From NCBI GenBank assembly GCA_035342635.1, contig DAOQXO010000023.1, positions 1-31,110 of the forward strand: a stretch of DNA of 31,110 nt, written 5' to 3'. The stretch comes from CADEFQ01 sp035342635. GTDB taxonomy: Bacteria; Pseudomonadota; Gammaproteobacteria; Steroidobacterales; Steroidobacteraceae. The first letter of the stretch is position 1; each line of letters starts with the position of its first letter. The notes below the pieces were generated by a model. It saw only the letters and a program-made list of their open reading frames with translations, did no database searches and was not told the origin of the DNA. The translations under genes and the position numbers were made by a program. Of this stretch, positions 19,410 to 27,682 are shown one piece after another.

Positions 19410-20795
19410 ATGAACCGCTTCCGCCCCACAAGTCTCGTTGCCATCACCGCCCTCCTCCTGGGCCTCGCCGCTGGTCTCCCGGGAGCTCCGGCAATGGCCC
19501 AGAGCGCCTCCTCGCCGCTGCCCTCGCTCGCGCCGATGATCAAGCGGGTTTCGCCCGCGGTCGTGAATATCGCCACGCGCGGCACCATCAAGCAGCGCGG
19601 ACCGCAGAATCCGCTGCTCGACGACCCCTTCTTCCGCCGCTTCTTCGATGTGCCCCCGGGCGGCGGCACGCGCGAACGCCAGTTCCAGAGCGCCGGCTCC
19701 GGCGTGATCATCGACGCGAAGAGAGGCTACGTGCTGACCAATGCGCACGTGATCGAGAACGCCAGCGAGATCACCGTGACCCTGCAGGACGGCACCGACA
19801 TCAAGGCCGAGGTGATCGGCAGCGATGCGCCGTCCGACGTCGCGGTGCTCAAGGTCGAACACGACCGCCTCGTGCAGCTCTCCTTCGGCGATTCGAGCCG
19901 GCTCGAGGTCGGCGACTACGTGGTCGCGATCGGCAATCCGTTCGGCCTGCAGCACACGGTGACGCAGGGCATCGTCAGCGGCCTGTCGCGCTCGGGAATC
20001 ACCGACGGCTATGAGGATTTCATCCAGACCGACGCGTCGATCAATCCGGGAAATTCCGGCGGCGCGCTGGTGAACCTGCGCGGCGAACTCGTCGGCATCA
20101 ACACCGCGATCCTCTCGCGCAGCGGCGGCAACATCGGCATCGGCTTCGCGATCCCGGCCAACATGGCGAAGAACGTCATGGAGCAGCTGGTGAAGTACGG
20201 CTCGGTGAAACGCGGCCTGCTCGGCGTCAGCATCTACAGCGTCACGCCCGATATCGCGCAGTCGCTCGCCCTCAAGGACGCGAGCGGCGCGCTCGTCTCC
20301 GAGGTCGTGCAGGGCTCGCCGGCCGACAAGGCCGGCATCCGGCCGGGTGACGTGATCACCTCGCTCAACAACCAGAGCGTCAAGTCGAGCACCGATCTGC
20401 AGAACGCGATCGGCCTGCTGCGCGTCGGCGAGACGGTCGATGTCGGCATCATCCGCGACGGCAAACCGCGCAAGGTGACCGCGGTGATCGCCGAGACGCC
20501 GAATGAAGCCACCGCGCGCGTCGAAACCGAAGACGCCGACGCGCCCGAGATCCATCGCGGCCTCGTCGGCGCGCAACTCGCCGATGCGCCCAACGCCGGC
20601 GGCGTGCTGGTACGCGCGGTCGAGGCCGGCAGTCCCGCATCGCTCGCGGGCCTGCGCTCGAATGACGTGATCGTGAACGCGAACCGCACGCAGGTCGGCA
20701 ACCTGCGCCACCTGCGCGAGGCGGCCCGCGGTGCCAATTCGCTGGTGCTCACGATCCGCCGCGGCAGCACCGCGCTGCTCATTCCGCTGCGCTAG
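19410..20795 (+). CDS. degQ: Periplasmic serine protease, DegQ/DegP (HtrA) family
   Basis: 461 residues from 19410, where the signal peptide begins (cleavage near AMA-Q, residue 30). Catalytic triad: H113 in TNAHVI, D143 in SDVAVLK, S216 in NPGNSGGAL. An LA-loop segment DDPFFRRFFDVPPGG (about 71-85) is present. Two PDZ domains follow (about 268-360 and 383-461; RGLLGV and AGIRPGDVI in the first, ASLAGLRSNDVIV in the second), as in DegQ/DegP rather than DegS. It is a periplasmic protease-chaperone for misfolded envelope proteins. The stop codon overlaps that of the convergent aminopeptidase (CTAG). DegQ versus DegP cannot be settled from sequence alone. Confidence 0.95.
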   Translation: MNRFRPTSLVAITALLLGLAAGLPGAPAMAQSASSPLPSLAPMIKRVSPAVVNIATRGTIKQRGPQNPLLDDPFFRRFFDVPPGGGTRERQFQSAGSGVIIDAKRGYVLTNAHVIENASEITVTLQDGTDIKAEVIGSDAPSDVAVLKVEHDRLVQLSFGDSSRLEVGDYVVAIGNPFGLQHTVTQGIVSGLSRSGITDGYEDFIQTDASINPGNSGGALVNLRGELVGINTAILSRSGGNIGIGFAIPANMAKNVMEQLVKYGSVKRGLLGVSIYSVTPDIAQSLALKDASGALVSEVVQGSPADKAGIRPGDVITSLNNQSVKSSTDLQNAIGLLRVGETVDVGIIRDGKPRKVTAVIAETPNEATARVETEDADAPEIHRGLVGAQLADAPNAGGVLVRAVEAGSPASLAGLRSNDVIVNANRTQVGNLRHLREAARGANSLVLTIRRGSTALLIPLR

Positions 20796-21838
20796 TTGCG
20801 CGCGAGCGCGCCGCACACCGCCGCGTGTCGCGCTGCCAGCGGCTCCCTGGCGAGCGCCTTGACCGCGGCATAGAAGCGCGGCAGGTCGCCGCCCTGCGCC
20901 GCGAACAGCCGCTCGAAGCCCGGCACGCAATCGAAATAGGTCGCGACGGAGGCGAGGTGCGCGTTATTGAGGCCGGCATCGATGTGTCCGTAGCCGATGC
21001 GCATCCCGCTGCGCGCCTCGAGGGCGCGCACCTCGGCGGCTAGCCCGGCGAGGATCGCGCGCTTGCGCTCGCGCATCGCGGGCGCGTCAAGGTCGCTGGC
21101 ATATAGGCGCTGCAGCAACTCGCGATGGGTCGCGAACAATGCCGCGAGCTGCGTCTGCGCCGCGCGCGACCTGCGCCAGGCGTCGAGCTGGCCGAGCTCG
21201 CCGCGCCACGCCAGCCAGCGTGCGAGCCCTTCCTGTTCGACCGCAACCGCGAAGGCCTCGTTGAACGCCGAATCCCCGGCCACGTAGACGACCTGGTGGG
21301 CGAGCTCGTGGAAGATCACGCCCACGAGCTGGGCATCGCCGTAGCCCATCATCGTCGAGAGCACCGGGTCGGCGAAGCGCCCGAGCGTGGAATACGCCGC
21401 GACGCCGCCGACCACGACGTCGTAGCCGCGCGATTCGAGCGTGAGGGCATAGTTGCGTGCGCGCTGCTCGCTGAAGTAGCCGCGATAGGCGATGCAGCCG
21501 GCGATCGGAAAGCACCATTCCTTCGGCTCGATCGCGAACTCCGGCACCGCGACGACGTTCCATACCACGTAGGGCCGATCGAGCGCGGCGTACTGCCGGT
21601 AGCTCGCGTTGTCGGGCAGCGCGAGTTCGCGCGAGGCGAATTCGCGGGCCGCCATCACCTGCTCGAGTCGTGCACGCAGCTCCTGCGGCGTGGCCGGATC
21701 GGCAACCACTGTCTCGATCGGTTCTCGTGCCGCCATCACTCCCCACTGGCCGGCGGCCGCCTGCGCGAGATACAGCGACCCGCACCCGGAGAGCGGCAGC
21801 AAGAGCAGCAACGCGAAGATGCGGACGTCGAGTAACAT
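20792..21838 (-). CDS. Predicted aminopeptidase lipoprotein (COG4324 / DUF2265)
   Basis: 348 residues. A lipoprotein signal ends in LPLSGC (lipidated C19). The zinc-metallopeptidase motif HELAHQ (HExxH), then NEAFA about 15 residues later, supplies the third ligand glutamate. WCFPIAGCIAYRGYFSE and the GGVAAYSTLGRFADPVLSTM segment are typical of COG4324. The family is annotated as aminopeptidase by prediction only; the location is periplasmic, membrane-anchored. Its start lies 6 bp from the start of the divergent cca gene and its stop overlaps that of degQ, so any promoter must lie inside cca. Confidence 0.9.
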   Translation of the reverse strand: MLLDVRIFALLLLLPLSGCGSLYLAQAAAGQWGVMAAREPIETVVADPATPQELRARLEQVMAAREFASRELALPDNASYRQYAALDRPYVVWNVVAVPEFAIEPKEWCFPIAGCIAYRGYFSEQRARNYALTLESRGYDVVVGGVAAYSTLGRFADPVLSTMMGYGDAQLVGVIFHELAHQVVYVAGDSAFNEAFAVAVEQEGLARWLAWRGELGQLDAWRRSRAAQTQLAALFATHRELLQRLYASDLDAPAMRERKRAILAGLAAEVRALEARSGMRIGYGHIDAGLNNAHLASVATYFDCVPGFERLFAAQGGDLPRFYAAVKALAREPLAARHAAVCGALARN

Positions 21839-21844
21839 GCGTGC

Positions 21845-23098
21845 ATGCGAGTCTACTTGGTCGGTGGCGCCGTTCGGGACGAGGCCCTCGGCCTGCCTGT
21901 CCGCGAACGGGACTGGGTCGTCGTCGGCGCGACCCCGGAGCAGCTCACCAGCGCGGGCTACACCCCGGTGGGGCGGGAATTCCCCGTTTTCCTGCATCCG
22001 CGGACCAGGGAGGAGTACGCGCTGGCGCGCCTCGAGCGCAAGACCGCGCCTGGCTACCGCGGCTTCGTCACCGAGTTTTCGCCCGAAGTGACGCTCGAGG
22101 ACGACCTGGCGCGCCGCGACCTGACCGTGAATGCGATGGCGCGCAGCGAGAGCGGGGAGCTCATCGATCCCCACGGCGGGCAGCGCGACCTCGAGGCGCG
22201 CGTGCTGCGCCACGTGTCGCCGGCCTTCGTCGAGGATCCGGTGCGCATCCTGCGCGTGGCGCGCTTCGCGGCACGCTTCGCGCCGCTCGGCTTCTCGGTG
22301 GCCGCTGAGACGCTCGCGCTGATGCGCGAGATGGTCGCGAATGGCGAAGCCGATGCGCTGGTCGCCGAGCGCACATGGCAGGAAACCGCGCGCGCCCTGG
22401 CCACCGAGCGCCCCGACGTCTATTTCCAGGTGCTGCGCGACTGCGGCGCGCTCGCGGTAGTGTTCCCCGAAGTCGACGCGCTGTTCGGCGTGCCGCAGCC
22501 GCAGAAGTGGCATCCCGAGATCGATGCCGGCGTGCACACACTGATGGTGCTGCGCCAGGCTGCGCTGCTGAGCGAGGCCAACACGGTGCGCTTCGCCGCA
22601 CTGACCCACGACCTCGGCAAGGGCCGCACGGCGCGCGAGCGCTGGCCGATGCACCACGGTCACGAGGCCGCGGGCGTCGAGCTCGTCGATGCCCTGTGCG
22701 AGCGGCTGCGCGTGCCGAACGATCACCGCGACCTGGCGCGCCTCGTGGCGCGCTATCACTGCGACGTGCACCGCGCCTTCGACCTGCGCGCCGCGACGAT
22801 CCTCGGCATGCTCGAGCGCTGCGACGCATTCCGCCGCCCCGAACGCTTCGAGGAACTGCTGCTCGCCTGCGAGGCCGATGCCCGCGGTCGCCAGGGCTTC
22901 GAGGAGCGTCCCTATCCGCAGGCGACCTACCTGCGCCGCTGCCAGGCCGCGGCGCGCGGCGCAGTGCTGGATGAAGTCACGCGCGCGGGCCTCGAGGGTC
23001 CGCAGATCGGGATCCGCCTGCACGAGCTGCGCGCACAGGCGATCGCCGCACAGAAAGCTAGAGTTGGCGTCGTAGATCCTGCAGTGCAAATCCGCTGA
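21845..23098 (+). CDS. cca: CCA tRNA nucleotidyltransferase with HD domain
   Basis: 417 residues, class II nucleotidyltransferase. N-terminal VYLVGGAVRDEALGLPV and the metal site at residues 21-23 (E-R-D), then RRDLTVNAMA, the ATP/CTP-recognition segment EDPVRILRVARFAARF, and LTHDLGKGRT, the HD phosphohydrolase domain of the gammaproteobacterial long form. It adds or repairs the 3' CCA of tRNAs; the HD domain adds phosphodiesterase and phosphatase activity in E. coli. The first catalytic carboxylate is Glu (E21, codon GAA) where E. coli has Asp. The C-terminal 41 bp overlap the convergent midA gene. Confidence 0.97.
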   Translation: MRVYLVGGAVRDEALGLPVRERDWVVVGATPEQLTSAGYTPVGREFPVFLHPRTREEYALARLERKTAPGYRGFVTEFSPEVTLEDDLARRDLTVNAMARSESGELIDPHGGQRDLEARVLRHVSPAFVEDPVRILRVARFAARFAPLGFSVAAETLALMREMVANGEADALVAERTWQETARALATERPDVYFQVLRDCGALAVVFPEVDALFGVPQPQKWHPEIDAGVHTLMVLRQAALLSEANTVRFAALTHDLGKGRTARERWPMHHGHEAAGVELVDALCERLRVPNDHRDLARLVARYHCDVHRAFDLRAATILGMLERCDAFRRPERFEELLLACEADARGRQGFEERPYPQATYLRRCQAAARGAVLDEVTRAGLEGPQIGIRLHELRAQAIAAQKARVGVVDPAVQIR

Positions 23099-24230
23099 GC
23101 GGTGCATCGAGATCGCGCGTGAGCGCGATCGCCTTGAAGATCTCGCCCATTTCGTCCGGCATCAGCAATCGCCGCGCCTCGCCGGCGCGTGCCGCGCGCC
23201 GGGCGGTGTCAGTCTCGCGCGCGACGTCGGCCTCGATGCCGAGCGCGAGCAGGAATGCCGCCTGCGTCGAGAACCCCGCGACGGTGAGCCCCGCATCGGC
23301 CGCCGCCTCTGCGACCGCCGTGAAATCGACCCAGGCGGTGATGTCCTGCAGGCCGACATCGCGCAGCGCATCGCCATGCGCGCGATGCCTCGCGTGGCAC
23401 AGCAGCGTGCCGTCGCGCCGGTCGGGGTGGTACAGGGCGCCGCGCGGCAGACCGTAGTCGAGCGCGAGCACGAGTCCGCGCCCGAGGGTCGCGCCGACCG
23501 TCGCGATCCACGCCTGCAACTGCGGGCAGCACTCGCCGCGGTAGCCTTCGGGCAGGGCCGCGAGGTCGAGGTCCGCCGGCAGACCCGGCACGCCCGCCTG
23601 CACGGCGCCTCCCTCGGCGAGCACCGCCTCGCGCAGCGCGCCCGAGTGCGGATCGCGTGTGACACCGAGCCGCAGCGCCTTGCCTGCGCGCACGACGAAG
23701 CGCTCACAGGGCAGCGCATCGAGCACTTCGTTGGCCAGCATCACGCCGGTGAACGGTGCATCGGGCAGCCGGTCGAGCCACGCGACGCGCGCGGCGAGCG
23801 CCGGCGCGAGCGCGGCAAGGCGCTGCTGCTGGCGCGCGCGCAGCTCGGCGCTCACCTCGAGGATCAGGTAGCGCTCCGGCAGCGCCTCGCGCGCGGCGAG
23901 CGCCTCGAGCACCGTCTCGGCGAGCGCGCCCGTGCCGGCGCCGAACTCGAGGATAGCCCCGCCGGTCGCGGCGAGTACCTCGCTGCACTGGCGCGCGATG
24001 CAGCGGCCGAACAGCGGCGAGATCTCGGGCGCCGTCGTGAAATCGCCGCCCGGACCGAACTTGCGCGCGCCGGCGCTGTAATAGCCGAGCCCCGGCGCAT
24101 AGAGCGCGAGCGCCATGAACTGCGAGAACGGGATCGCCCCGCCGGCCGCCGCAATGGCGTCGTGTACCGCGGCGAGCACGCGCTGCCCGTGTGCCCGCTC
24201 GTCCGGACCCGGTGTAAGCTCAGCCTGCAT
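23058..24230 (-). CDS. SAM-dependent protein arginine methyltransferase family (MidA/NDUFAF7-like)
   Basis: 390 residues. The family signatures are visible: ISFSQFM-like IPFSQFMALALYAPGLGYY, GPGGDFTTAPEISPLFG, the SAM-binding FGAGTGALAETVL, and LANEVLDALPCERF, ALDYGLPRGALYH. In eukaryotes NDUFAF7 methylates a complex I subunit; the bacterial substrate is not established. The start ATG shares two bases with the start of the divergent pteridine reductase (CATG). The frame is open 24 codons further upstream, but that lies within the neighbour's coding sequence and has no start signals. Confidence 0.9.
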   Translation of the reverse strand: MQAELTPGPDERAHGQRVLAAVHDAIAAAGGAIPFSQFMALALYAPGLGYYSAGARKFGPGGDFTTAPEISPLFGRCIARQCSEVLAATGGAILEFGAGTGALAETVLEALAAREALPERYLILEVSAELRARQQQRLAALAPALAARVAWLDRLPDAPFTGVMLANEVLDALPCERFVVRAGKALRLGVTRDPHSGALREAVLAEGGAVQAGVPGLPADLDLAALPEGYRGECCPQLQAWIATVGATLGRGLVLALDYGLPRGALYHPDRRDGTLLCHARHRAHGDALRDVGLQDITAWVDFTAVAEAAADAGLTVAGFSTQAAFLLALGIEADVARETDTARRAARAGEARRLLMPDEMGEIFKAIALTRDLDAPLSGFALQDLRRQL

Positions 24231-24972
24231 GGGCGCACTCACGGGCAAGACAGTATTGATCACCGGCGCGGCTCGGCGCGTGGGGGCCGAGATCGCCCGC
24301 ACGCTGCACGCCGCCGGCGCCCACGTCGCCCTGCACTACCGCACTTCGGCAGCCGAGGCGCAGGCGCTCGTCGGCGAGCTGAATACGCAGCGCCCGCACT
24401 CGGCGGTCGGCATCGAGGCCGACCTGCTCGACATCGCCAACCTGCCGCGGCTCATCGACACCACGCTCGGCGCCTTCGGCCGGCTCGACGTGCTCGTCAA
24501 CAACGCCTCGACCTTCTATGCGACGCCGGTCGGCGAGATTACGCCGGCGCACTGGGACGACCTGCTCGGCACCAATCTCAAGGTGCCGCTGTTCCTCTCG
24601 CAGGCGGCTGCGCCCGCACTGCGCCGGTCGAGCGGACTCATCCTGAACCTCGTCGACATCCACGGCCAGCGGCCGCTGCGGCGGCACACGACCTACTCGA
24701 TCGCCAAGGCGGGACTTGCGATGCTCACCCGCTCGCTGGCGCGTGAGCTGGCCCCCGAGGTGCGGGTGAACGGCATCGCACCGGGCCCGGTGATGTGGCC
24801 CGCGGGCGGCGTCGACGAGAAGCTCAAGGCCGAGATCGTCGCCCGCACCCAGTTGAAGCGCCTCGGCTCGCCGCGCGACGTGGCGCTCGCGGCGCGCTAT
24901 TTCGCGGCCGATGCGCCGTTCGTCACCGGGCAGATCCTGGCGATCGACGGCGGCCGCAGCCTCGGCGACTAG
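24229..24972 (+). CDS. Pteridine reductase (short-chain dehydrogenase, FolM/PTR1 type)
   Basis: 247 residues, SDR fold. The cofactor motif is TGAARRVG, i.e. TGxxxRxG, which marks pteridine reductases and prefers NADPH over the usual TGxxxGxG. LVNNASTFYATPVGEIT and the catalytic YSIAK (Tyr/Lys) follow, then the C-terminal GQILAIDGGRS. It should reduce dihydrobiopterin, dihydromonapterin or dihydrofolate. The neighbours folK and folB strengthen a folate/pterin role. The ATG overlaps the start of midA; TAAGCT lies 8 nt upstream of it and no Shine-Dalgarno sequence is seen. Confidence 0.92.
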   Translation: MGALTGKTVLITGAARRVGAEIARTLHAAGAHVALHYRTSAAEAQALVGELNTQRPHSAVGIEADLLDIANLPRLIDTTLGAFGRLDVLVNNASTFYATPVGEITPAHWDDLLGTNLKVPLFLSQAAAPALRRSSGLILNLVDIHGQRPLRRHTTYSIAKAGLAMLTRSLARELAPEVRVNGIAPGPVMWPAGGVDEKLKAEIVARTQLKRLGSPRDVALAARYFAADAPFVTGQILAIDGGRSLGD

Positions 24973-24984
24973 GCGCACGCCCGC

Positions 24985-25479
24985 TCACTCCGCCGGCGCG
25001 AGCGGCATGGGCCGAAGCTCGTGCGCCGCGCGATCGAAGCGCTCCCACAGTTCGCCGAGCGTCGCACCCAGCGTGGGATGGCGCATCCCGGGCGCGACCT
25101 CGGCCGCGGGCCCGAGCATGTAGGGGCGCTTCACGAGATCCGGGCGCGGCAGACGGTAGCCGGGAGCCTCGCACTCGAGGTCGCCATACAGCAGCAGGTC
25201 GAGGTCCATCGAACGCGGCGCCCACTTCGGCGCATCGCGCTCGCGCCCGCAGCCCGTCTCGATCCGGTGCAGGTGCTCGAGGATGGCGGGCGGGGCGAGA
25301 TCGGTCTCGAACGCGGCGACCAGGTTGATGAAGTCCTCGCCCTTGAAGCCCACGGCGGCATTGCGGTACGCGCGCGAGAAGCGCGTGCCGGGAAAGGCGC
25401 GCGCCAGCTCGCGCATCGCGACGGCGAGATGGCGTTCGGGGTCAATGTTGCTGCCGGCTGCGACGAGGACCTGCGTCAT
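24985..25479 (-). CDS. folK: 2-amino-4-hydroxy-6-hydroxymethyldihydropteridine pyrophosphokinase
   Basis: 164 residues. HPPK motifs: N-terminal VLVAAGSNIDPE, FINLVAAFETD, and the magnesium-binding signature APRSMDLDLLLYGD, then RPYMLGP. It transfers pyrophosphate from ATP to 6-hydroxymethyl-dihydropterin, the step before dihydropteroate synthase. Its ATG overlaps the folB stop (ATGA), so it is the third gene of tsaD-folB-folK. It converges on the pteridine reductase with 12 bp between stops. Confidence 0.96.
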   Translation of the reverse strand: MTQVLVAAGSNIDPERHLAVAMRELARAFPGTRFSRAYRNAAVGFKGEDFINLVAAFETDLAPPAILEHLHRIETGCGRERDAPKWAPRSMDLDLLLYGDLECEAPGYRLPRPDLVKRPYMLGPAAEVAPGMRHPTLGATLGELWERFDRAAHELRPMPLAPAE

Positions 25480-25853
25480 TGGGCGGCGGCCCGCCGGCGC
25501 TCGATGCTGACGCCGACGTCACGCGAGCCGCGGATAGCGCCGGGCTTGTTGACGGACAGGCGCACCCACTCGAGCCCGAAGTCGGCGAGGATCAGCTGCG
25601 CGATGCGCTCCGCGAGCGTCTCGACCAGCTGGAACTCGCTCGCCTCGACGAAGGCGATCACGCGCTTGGCGACCTTCTTGTAGTCGAGCGTGTCCTCGAC
25701 GGCGTCGCGCTGCGCGGCGCGGGCACAATCCACCGGCATCTCGAGGTCGATGACCACCGTCTGCTTGATTCGCCGCTCCCACTCGATGAAGCCGATCACG
25801 CAGTCGACGGCGAGGCCGTGCAGGAAGATCCGGTCGGTCACGTCGTCGGTCAT
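25476..25853 (-). CDS. folB: Dihydroneopterin aldolase
   Basis: 125 residues from the ATG that follows the tsaD stop as TGATG. It shows the DHNA signature DCVIGFIEWERRIKQ with the active-site Glu, LVETLAERIA, and SVNKPGAIRGSRDVGV carrying the catalytic lysine. It cleaves dihydroneopterin to 6-hydroxymethyl-dihydropterin, the substrate of the next gene, folK. Both ends overlap their neighbours, a clear translationally coupled operon. Confidence 0.96.
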   Translation of the reverse strand: MTDDVTDRIFLHGLAVDCVIGFIEWERRIKQTVVIDLEMPVDCARAAQRDAVEDTLDYKKVAKRVIAFVEASEFQLVETLAERIAQLILADFGLEWVRLSVNKPGAIRGSRDVGVSIERRRAAAQ

Positions 25854-26884
25854 CAGGCTGTTCCTTGTTGCGCGAGCGGCGCGAGGCTGTCGAGCGGCCA
25901 CCGTGCGCGTGCATCGATGGTGAGTCCCGAGCGCTCGCCCGCGCGCAGCCGCGCGAGGCCCGCGACCGCGACCATGGCCGCATTGTCGGTGCAGAACTCG
26001 ATGCGTGGATAGTGCACACGCGCGCCGCGCCGCGCAGCCGCGGCGGTGAGCTCGGCGCGCAACCGGCGATTGGCGCCGACGCCGCCGGAGACGACCAGCG
26101 TGTCGAGGCCGGTGGCCTCGAGCGCGCGCAGCGCCTTCGCGACCAGCGTGGCGACGATCGCCGTCTCGACGCCGTGGGCCACGTCGGCGCGCCGCGCGGG
26201 ATCGAAGTCCGGCGCCCTCACGACGAGGCTCACGGCGGTCTTGAGGCCCGAGAAGCTGAATTCGAGACCGGGCCGGTCGAGCATCGGACGCGGGAACCGG
26301 TACGCGCCAGGCCGGCCCTCGAGCGCGAGCCGTGCGAGTTCGGGGCCCCCGGGATACGGCAGACCGAGCAACTTCGCGGTCTTGTCGAAGGCTTCGCCGG
26401 CCGCGTCGTCGCGCGTCTCGCCGAGCACGCGGTAGTCGCCGATGCCGCGCACTTCGACCAGCATCGTGTGCCCGCCCGAAACGAGCAGCGCCACGTGCGG
26501 GAAGCCCGGTGGATCCGGCTCGAGGAGCGGGGCCAGCAGGTGGCCTTCGAGGTGATGCACATTGACCGCCGGCAGCCCCCAGGCGTAGGCGAGGCTGCGT
26601 GCGAGTGCCGCGCCGGTCAGCAGGGCGCCGATCAGCCCCGGTCCGCAGGTATAGGCCACGCCGTCGAGGTCGGCCGGGGTGGATGCGGCATCCGCGAGCG
26701 CAGTGCGCACGAGTGGCACGAGCCGGCGCACATGGTCGCGCGAGGCGAGTTCCGGCACGACGCCGCCATAGACGCGGTGCAGGTCGATCTGCGAGTGCAG
26801 GACGTGCGCGAGCAGGCCGCGGTCCTCGTCGAGGACCGCCACCGCACTCTCGTCGCAGGACGATTCGATGGCGAGCACACGCAT
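25853..26884 (-). CDS. tsaD: tRNA N6-threonylcarbamoyladenosine transferase TsaD
   Basis: 343 residues. N-terminal LAIESSCDESAVAVLD, the metal-binding pair H111/H115 in HHLEGH, the SGGHTMLV segment, and a late VSGGVGANRRLR with FCTDNAAMVA identify the Kae1/TsaD family. With TsaB, TsaE and TsaC it makes the t6A37 modification of ANN-decoding tRNAs. It diverges from rpsU, as in Pseudomonas. No Shine-Dalgarno sequence is seen; TAAAAA lies 6 nt before the ATG. Confidence 0.97.
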   Translation of the reverse strand: MRVLAIESSCDESAVAVLDEDRGLLAHVLHSQIDLHRVYGGVVPELASRDHVRRLVPLVRTALADAASTPADLDGVAYTCGPGLIGALLTGAALARSLAYAWGLPAVNVHHLEGHLLAPLLEPDPPGFPHVALLVSGGHTMLVEVRGIGDYRVLGETRDDAAGEAFDKTAKLLGLPYPGGPELARLALEGRPGAYRFPRPMLDRPGLEFSFSGLKTAVSLVVRAPDFDPARRADVAHGVETAIVATLVAKALRALEATGLDTLVVSGGVGANRRLRAELTAAAARRGARVHYPRIEFCTDNAAMVAVAGLARLRAGERSGLTIDARARWPLDSLAPLAQQGTA

Positions 26885-26885
26885 T

Positions 26886-26914
26886 TTGCGTTTTTACCGG
26901 GAGATCATTAGAAT
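26886..26914 (+). promoter_or_regulatory. Putative promoter of the rpsU operon
   Basis: TTGCGT (26886-26891) and TAGAAT (26909-26914) are separated by exactly 17 bp in the tsaD-rpsU gap. Expected start is near 26921, giving a 57-nt leader with GAGG before the rpsU ATG. Confidence 0.6.
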
Positions 26915-26977
26915 TGCCGCCCTTGCGCCCATGGGCCGCGAGCGAAATTTCTGTAAATTCAAAGAGTTGAGGTTCCG

Positions 26978-27184
26978 ATGCCGAGCGTTCGTGTCCGCGA
27001 AAACGAGTTCTTCGACGCCGCGTTGCGCCGTTTCAAGCGGGCGTGCGAGAAAGCGGGCGTCCTCACGGAGCTGCGCCGTCGGGAATTCTACGAAAAGCCG
27101 ACCCAGGAACGGAAACGCAAGAAGGCGGCGGCCGTGAAGCGCCACCTGAAGCGCAACTCCCGCGACAGCGCGCCACGGCGCTGA
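26978..27184 (+). CDS. rpsU: 30S ribosomal protein S21
   Basis: 68 residues, basic, with the S21 core FDAALRRFKRACEKAGVLTELRRREFYEKPTQERKRKKAAA. It binds the 30S platform near the 3' end of 16S rRNA and assists initiation. GAGG 7 nt upstream supports the start. First gene of the macromolecular synthesis operon; yqeY begins 8 nt after its stop. Confidence 0.97.
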   Translation: MPSVRVRENEFFDAALRRFKRACEKAGVLTELRRREFYEKPTQERKRKKAAAVKRHLKRNSRDSAPRR

Positions 27185-27192
27185 CACCCGCG

Positions 27193-27645
27193 ATGACGCT
27201 CAAGGAGCGCATCACCGAAGACATGAAGGCCGCGATGCGTGCCGGCGAGAAAGAGCGCCTGGGCACGATCCGCATGCTGCAGGCTGCCATCAAGCAGCGC
27301 GAGGTCGACGAGCGCATCACGCTGGATGACAGCCAGGTGCTCGCGGTCCTCGAGAAGATGGTCAAGCAGCGCAAGGAATCGATCACGCAGTTCACGGCGG
27401 GCGGCCGCGCCGACCTCGTCGCAAAGGAGACCGCGGAGCTCGAACTGCTGCAGGCTTACCTGCCCGAGCAACTGTCCGACGCCGAGCTCGACGCGCTGGT
27501 GAATGCCGCGATCGCGCAGACCGGCGCAAGTTCGATCAAGGACATGGGCAAGGTCATGGGCCTCGTGAAAGGCCAGGCCGCGGGCCGCGCCGACATGGGC
27601 GCCGTCGGTGCCCGCATCAAGGCGAAGCTCGGCGCCGCCGGCTGA
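27193..27645 (+). CDS. yqeY: GatB/YqeY-domain protein
   Basis: 150 residues, all helical, from the ATG at 27193. LKERITEDMKAAMRAGEKERLGTIRML, KQRKESITQF and YLPEQLSDAELDALV are diagnostic of the YqeY family, which resembles the C-terminal domain of GatB and binds tRNA in that context. Function of the stand-alone protein is not settled. Its position between rpsU and dnaG is conserved in many gammaproteobacteria. Confidence 0.94.
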   Translation: MTLKERITEDMKAAMRAGEKERLGTIRMLQAAIKQREVDERITLDDSQVLAVLEKMVKQRKESITQFTAGGRADLVAKETAELELLQAYLPEQLSDAELDALVNAAIAQTGASSIKDMGKVMGLVKGQAAGRADMGAVGARIKAKLGAAG

Positions 27646-27682
27646 TCCCGGCTGCCGCGCGCCGCGTGGCTTACTATTCGGC

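Noticed and set aside
19135..19413. 92-codon open frame on the plus strand in the nrdJa-degQ gap
   Set aside because: It crosses the nrdJ promoter and the whole palindrome and overlaps the degQ start; the sequence is explained by those elements and no ribosome-binding site precedes it.
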